Source: Desulfobacteraceae bacterium (lineage in GTDB: Bacteria; Desulfobacterota; Desulfobacteria; Desulfobacterales; JAABRJ01). From it: a stretch of 8,631 bases of DNA. The position numbers were made by a program, and so were the translations under genes. The stretch covers positions 1 to 8,631 of the forward strand of contig JAABRJ010000538.1 in NCBI GenBank assembly GCA_011390985.1. The letters are read 5' to 3'. Under the pieces are notes generated by a model. The model searched no databases. It saw nothing but the letters and a program-made list of their open reading frames with translations, and was not told the origin of the DNA. Below, one piece after another: positions 5,376 through 8,631 of this stretch (the stretch's first letter is position 1; every line of letters begins with the position of its first letter).

Positions 5376-6376
5376 TCCAGCTTGCTTTCGGCAAATACCG
5401 CGAGGTGCTGTTTAAACTCATTCAGGGTGGTGCTGCCGGTTATCAAGGCGCGCTGAATGCGGAAGCTGCCGACGAAAAACGGGTTGCTGCCGCTTTTGCG
5501 GGTAAATCCGGCACGATAGCCGTATTTTTTGAGAAATGCAACTACCACATCGCTGGTCCTGCCATGCGGATAGGCCAGGAAACGGCATTTTTGGCCGGTC
5601 TTTTTTTCAATGGTCCTTTTGGAAATCAGGAGTTCGGCCTCGAGAGCCTTGAGGTAGTCCGCAAAGGACTCCGAGGATGAGGGTTGGGTGAGATCGCGGC
5701 CGGTTTTGGTGAAGGAGTGCACCTCGACGCCCTGCAATCCCAGGGCCTTGATGCGCTCCCAGGTAAGCGCGTGCTTCCGGCCGACCGAATCGGTATCCAC
5801 AAAAAGGCCCGCCGGGAAGTGAAAGCGGCGCAGAATGGGCGCGGCGATGTCGAGAATCTCCTGCCCGGCCCCGTCGAAGGTGATAACCACCGCCTGTCGC
5901 GGCAAGGGCACCTTGAAATCCATGAAATCCATCAGGTGGCCGAGGCTGACGGGGTGATACCCCATGTTTTGAAGAAACTGCATCTGCTCTTCAAAGGCCG
6001 CTGCACTGACTGTTTGACTGCCTTCCGGACGGGATGCGGTCCATTCGTAAGCCAGAATGGGCACCACCTGGTAACCGTTCGGATAGAGCCCGCCGCGCCC
6101 CATGGGCTGCAGCGGAATGACAAGGGTCTGATCCGGCTGGACGGTCTCGACGCCGTTGAACTGCGCGATCCACCAGCCATGCCGGGCGTCCCCGTAATAG
6201 CGCGCCGCAAGCGAGGCAAAGCTGTCCTGGGGCGTTGTGCGGATGACGCGAAAGTCCTCGCGCTCGCCGTTGAGCGGCGCGGGCGGGGCTGCCGATGCGG
6301 TCGCGACGGCGGTCAGGACCGCCAAAAGAATCAGCATCCAGGGAGACTTAAGCAGACCTTTGAATCCTTGTCGCAT
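5372..6376 (-). CDS. Secreted LysM plus polysaccharide deacetylase-fold (NodB) protein with degenerate metal site
   Basis: A 334-residue exported protein: basic n-region, hydrophobic core 13-28 and an Ala-rich signal peptidase site near residue 30; a LysM-like module at about 42-88 (DSFASLAARYYGD ... QTLVIPLQ); then a NodB-homology domain at about 103-330. NodB enzymes remove acetyl groups from peptidoglycan or exopolysaccharide with a TFDDG motif and an HxxxH metal pair. Here the first motif reads VITFDGAGQE: D168 (the catalytic-base position) is kept but the metal-binding second Asp is G169. The second reads VEVHSFTK: H220 is kept but the second His is K224. The later LAYPHG (268-272) and YGYRAGFT (286-292) motifs are conserved. 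The domain is thus clearly related but probably not a normal zinc-dependent deacetylase; a glycan-binding or regulatory role is possible. It overlaps the cyclase gene by 29 nt; AGGAAAG about 14 bases before the ATG is distant, so coupling may help initiation. Confidence 0.85.
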   Translation of the reverse strand: MRQGFKGLLKSPWMLILLAVLTAVATASAAPPAPLNGEREDFRVIRTTPQDSFASLAARYYGDARHGWWIAQFNGVETVQPDQTLVIPLQPMGRGGLYPNGYQVVPILAYEWTASRPEGSQTVSAAAFEEQMQFLQNMGYHPVSLGHLMDFMDFKVPLPRQAVVITFDGAGQEILDIAAPILRRFHFPAGLFVDTDSVGRKHALTWERIKALGLQGVEVHSFTKTGRDLTQPSSSESFADYLKALEAELLISKRTIEKKTGQKCRFLAYPHGRTSDVVVAFLKKYGYRAGFTRKSGSNPFFVGSFRIQRALITGSTTLNEFKQHLAVFAESKLE

Positions 6377-8075
6377 CTGAAACGACCGCTTTCCTGATAC
6401 TTTTCAGCCGGTATGAGATCACCGCTTCGGAAACTCCCTTGATCTGGCGCGGGCCGAGGGGCTCCGCATCCACAAGGGCGCCCATCGTCTGGAAAACGGC
6501 CTGGCTGATGATGACCTCTCCCGGTCCGGCCAGGCCGTTCAAACGCGACGCGCTGTTGACGCTGTCCCCGATGACCGTGTATTCCATTTTTTCCTGAGTG
6601 CCGATGTTGCCGGCCACGACTTCACCGGTGTCGATACTGATCCCCACCGCCCCCAAAAGCACGTTGCCTCCGCCGCTGGCCTTTTTCAGCTCGGCTTGAA
6701 GATCCAGAGCGGCCCTTAGGGCGCGCTCGAGGTGATTGCGGCGGTATACGGGAACACCGAAGACCGCGAGCACGGCATCGCCGATGAATTTGTCGATGTA
6801 GCCACCATAATGGATAATGGTCCGCGTGGCAATTTCAAAATATTCGTTCAAGGCCTCCACCACCGCCTCGGGCTCCCGGATATCGGAGAAGGCCGTAAAC
6901 CCGCGGATGTCGGCAATCAAAGTCGTCGCCCGGTTGCGGTGACCTTTGAGCCAGTTCGCTTCGGGGTTTGCCAGGATCATATCGAGCACTTCGGCACCGA
7001 CATATTTGCCGAAAGATTCCTGCATGCGTGACTTGCGCAGGAGCTCATTTCCCATCTGGTTAAACGCCGTGGCGAGGTTGCCGAGTTCGTCGTTGCGGCC
7101 CAGCTGAACCTTGTGGTGGTAGTTGCCTCTGCCTATTTCCTGAGTGGCGAAGACCAGTTTCTCAATCGGGTGCGAAAAACGAAGCCCCATCAGCAGGGCA
7201 ACCAGGATGCCGACCAGGATGATGGTCAGGGTCAGGGAGACGACTGATTTTTTATTCTGGCGGATCAGCTCGTTGATGAAGTCGATGGAAACCCCGACAT
7301 GCACCTCGCCCAACAGTTTATCCTGGAAGCGCACGGGGTGCGCCAGGTTCAGGACCTGGCGCCCGGTCGGCTGGCGTGTGGTGAAATAGGTTATCTCGCC
7401 CTCACGCGTTTCGGTGCTCAAGGGTTCTGATTTATTTAATATTTTTCCAATCTGGTCATGGTCGGTGTGGGCTTTGATTTTCTGGTCCTGATCGACAATG
7501 ACGGCGTAAACCAGCCCTTCCACGGCGGTGGTATTCTTGATCAGGGTATTGAGCTGCAGGATGTCGTCTTCCAGAAGCGGAATGCGCGCATTGGCGGCAA
7601 AGTAATTGAGGCTGACCATTCCGATTTTCTTGGACTGGTCGTAGAGCAAATCTTTCTGGCGGCTGAGAATAAAGAAATTCAGCACAAAGGTGGTCAACAC
7701 CGTAATGGCGATGATGACCGCTGAGAACTGAAACCAGATGGGAATCCGCGGTGCCGGCAGACGCTCGACAAAGGTGCCCCGTTTTTTGCCCACGAGGTCT
7801 TTGATGTCGTCGGCCAGGGAGGTCACATCGAGGTGGTAGTGCGCGTTGATCGCCCGCACGATCTCGGCCTCGCTGACATATCCCAGCTCCGCCAGAATCA
7901 TTCCCAGGGAGATCGCCTGGCCCTGGTCTGCGAGGGTGTCCCGCTGCACCTTGACGGCGGTTTCGAGCTGTTCGTCGGTGACGAGATTTTTCATCTTCAA
8001 GACCTGGCCGATGACCATGTAGTCATTGGTGGATTTGAAGAAGAGCGCTCGTATTTTGGAAAGCACAGTGGGCAT
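6348..8075 (-). CDS. Membrane-bound class III adenylate cyclase with MshEN-like N-terminus, periplasmic sensor and HAMP domain
   Basis: A 575-residue multidomain receptor cyclase making cAMP from ATP. Residues about 20-82 hold two back-to-back 24-residue MshEN/GspE-N-like units (IGQVLKMKNLVTDEQLETAV and LGMILAELGYVSEAEIVRAI). Helix TM1 is at about 115-137, a periplasmic Cache-like sensor at about 138-276, TM2 at about 278-298, HAMP at about 299-350, and the catalytic domain at about 380-555. The catalytic set is complete: metal aspartates D389 (ADIRGF) and D433 (KFIGDAV), adenine-selecting K429 and T500 (EYTVIGD), and transition-state residues N507 and R511 (NSASRL). This predicts an active adenylate, not guanylate, cyclase working as a homodimer. 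It starts 48 nt after the amidase gene; the start ATG lacks a good ribosome binding site, so the first residues are uncertain, but the MshEN unit begins soon after. Envelope neighbours suggest that it senses a periplasmic cue. A cAMP receptor is not in the window. Confidence 0.92.
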   Translation of the reverse strand: MPTVLSKIRALFFKSTNDYMVIGQVLKMKNLVTDEQLETAVKVQRDTLADQGQAISLGMILAELGYVSEAEIVRAINAHYHLDVTSLADDIKDLVGKKRGTFVERLPAPRIPIWFQFSAVIIAITVLTTFVLNFFILSRQKDLLYDQSKKIGMVSLNYFAANARIPLLEDDILQLNTLIKNTTAVEGLVYAVIVDQDQKIKAHTDHDQIGKILNKSEPLSTETREGEITYFTTRQPTGRQVLNLAHPVRFQDKLLGEVHVGVSIDFINELIRQNKKSVVSLTLTIILVGILVALLMGLRFSHPIEKLVFATQEIGRGNYHHKVQLGRNDELGNLATAFNQMGNELLRKSRMQESFGKYVGAEVLDMILANPEANWLKGHRNRATTLIADIRGFTAFSDIREPEAVVEALNEYFEIATRTIIHYGGYIDKFIGDAVLAVFGVPVYRRNHLERALRAALDLQAELKKASGGGNVLLGAVGISIDTGEVVAGNIGTQEKMEYTVIGDSVNSASRLNGLAGPGEVIISQAVFQTMGALVDAEPLGPRQIKGVSEAVISYRLKSIRKAVVSDATRIQRSA

Positions 8076-8123
8076 GGCGGTTCACAGCGTCGATGGCGCG
8101 GACGGCTGGCAAGAGGGTCGGGA

Positions 8124-8631
8124 TCAGCCGGGGGCGCCCGATGGTTGGGGCTGCTCCCGGAAGGCCGTGGGGGTGGTTTCCCGCATGTAGCGCCGGATGC
8201 CTTGGATGATGCCGTCGCAGAGGTGCTCCTGGTAGGCCGGAGTGGTCAGCCGCTTGCACTCCCTGGGGTTGCTGATGAAGGACGTCTCCACGAGAATTGC
8301 CGGCATCTGGGCCCCCAGCAGGACATAGAAGGGCGCCTGCTTGACCCCCTTGCTCTTGACCTGCGGGTAGCGCGTTCCGAGAAAGGCCGTCAGATCGTTT
8401 TGCACGTGGGCCGCCAGACGGCTGGATTCGTTGATCTTGGCATTCTGCATCAGGTCGGTCAGGATGGTCTGCAGGTCGCTGATGTTTTTGGTGGATGTCG
8501 CGTTTTCGCGGGCGGCCACCAGAATGGCTTCATCGTCGGTGGCGAGGTTGAGAAAGTAGGTTTCGACCCCGTAGGCATTGCGGTCTCGGTGCGCGTTGGT
8601 GTGAATCGAGATGAACAGGTCCACGTTTTCC
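8124..8631 (-). CDS. N-acetylmuramoyl-L-alanine amidase, C-terminal part (Amidase_3)
   Basis: The gene enters from beyond the window; about 169 codons are seen, up to the TGA at 8124. The visible part begins ENVDLFISIHTNAH, where the His of SIHTN is the last zinc ligand of the Amidase_3 (AmiA/B/C) fold. It contains the mobile inserted helical segment typical of the family (about ARENATSTKNISDLQTIL to RLAAHVQNDL) and ends the domain with ILVETSFISNPRE, whose Glu is the catalytic residue. Such enzymes cleave the bond between N-acetylmuramic acid and the stem peptide in periplasmic peptidoglycan, usually during daughter-cell separation. A GTG codon at 8624 could be mistaken for a start, but it encodes the internal Val of NVDLF. 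The last 20 or so residues are a Pro/Gln-rich tail. It is followed 48 nt later by the adenylate cyclase gene, probably in one operon. The missing N-terminus may carry an AMIN or similar targeting domain, which cannot be checked here. Confidence 0.9.
   Translation of the reverse strand, partial: ENVDLFISIHTNAHRDRNAYGVETYFLNLATDDEAILVAARENATSTKNISDLQTILTDLMQNAKINESSRLAAHVQNDLTAFLGTRYPQVKSKGVKQAPFYVLLGAQMPAILVETSFISNPRECKRLTTPAYQEHLCDGIIQGIRRYMRETTPTAFREQPQPSGAPG

Noticed and set aside
5684..6397. A 237-codon plus-strand open frame opposite the LysM/NodB gene
   Set aside because: The minus-strand gene has a signal peptide, LysM and NodB motifs; the antisense frame has no recognisable features.
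8023..8259. A minus-strand frame bridging the amidase and cyclase genes
   Set aside because: It overlaps the coding end of the amidase and the coding start of the cyclase in another frame and its His/Pro/Ala-rich composition looks like out-of-frame translation.

Overview
The window is a GC-rich bacterial chromosome segment in which every recognisable gene lies on the minus strand, so transcription runs from the high coordinates toward position 1. The gene set fits a Gram-negative anaerobe of the Desulfobacterota (sulfate-reducer) type: a PaaK-type aryl-CoA ligase followed by a tandem-ACT protein and a LivK-like binding protein, a stand-alone crotonase, and a lipoprotein/LysM envelope cluster. 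The taxonomic reading is an inference from gene content. No mobile element, CRISPR array, tRNA or rRNA is visible.

Region A (8631 to about 4293) looks like a cell-envelope and signalling operon. In order of transcription it holds the C-terminal part of an N-acetylmuramoyl-L-alanine amidase, a membrane-bound class III adenylate cyclase with an MshEN-like N-terminus, a secreted LysM plus NodB-fold protein whose metal site is degenerate, and a LysM/TPR lipoprotein. Gaps are short or negative (48 nt, a 29-nt overlap, a 4-nt ATGA overlap). A ten-helix EamA/DMT exporter follows after 44 nt and may be co-transcribed.

Region B (about 3357 to 2486) is a single enoyl-CoA hydratase with an excellent ribosome binding site and a plausible sigma-70 promoter of its own.

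Region C (2485 to 2177) is the main gene-free stretch and the most interesting part of the window. On the minus strand it reads: a perfect TTGACA box just after the crotonase stop, a small open frame starting with a striking run of Phe and Tyr codons, a segment that can form either of two mutually exclusive hairpins, one of them followed by seven U, and then a second strong hairpin with its own U tract. About 60 nt later the PaaK-type ligase begins. This could be two tandem terminators for the crotonase gene. It also has the architecture of a leader-peptide attenuator controlling an aromatic acyl-CoA ligase operon.

Region D (2176 to 1) is the operon paaK - tandem-ACT protein - periplasmic amino-acid-type binding protein (truncated by the window edge). 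Together these suggest activation of an aromatic acid to its CoA thioester, with small-ligand sensing and uptake. The exact substrate cannot be read from the sequence.
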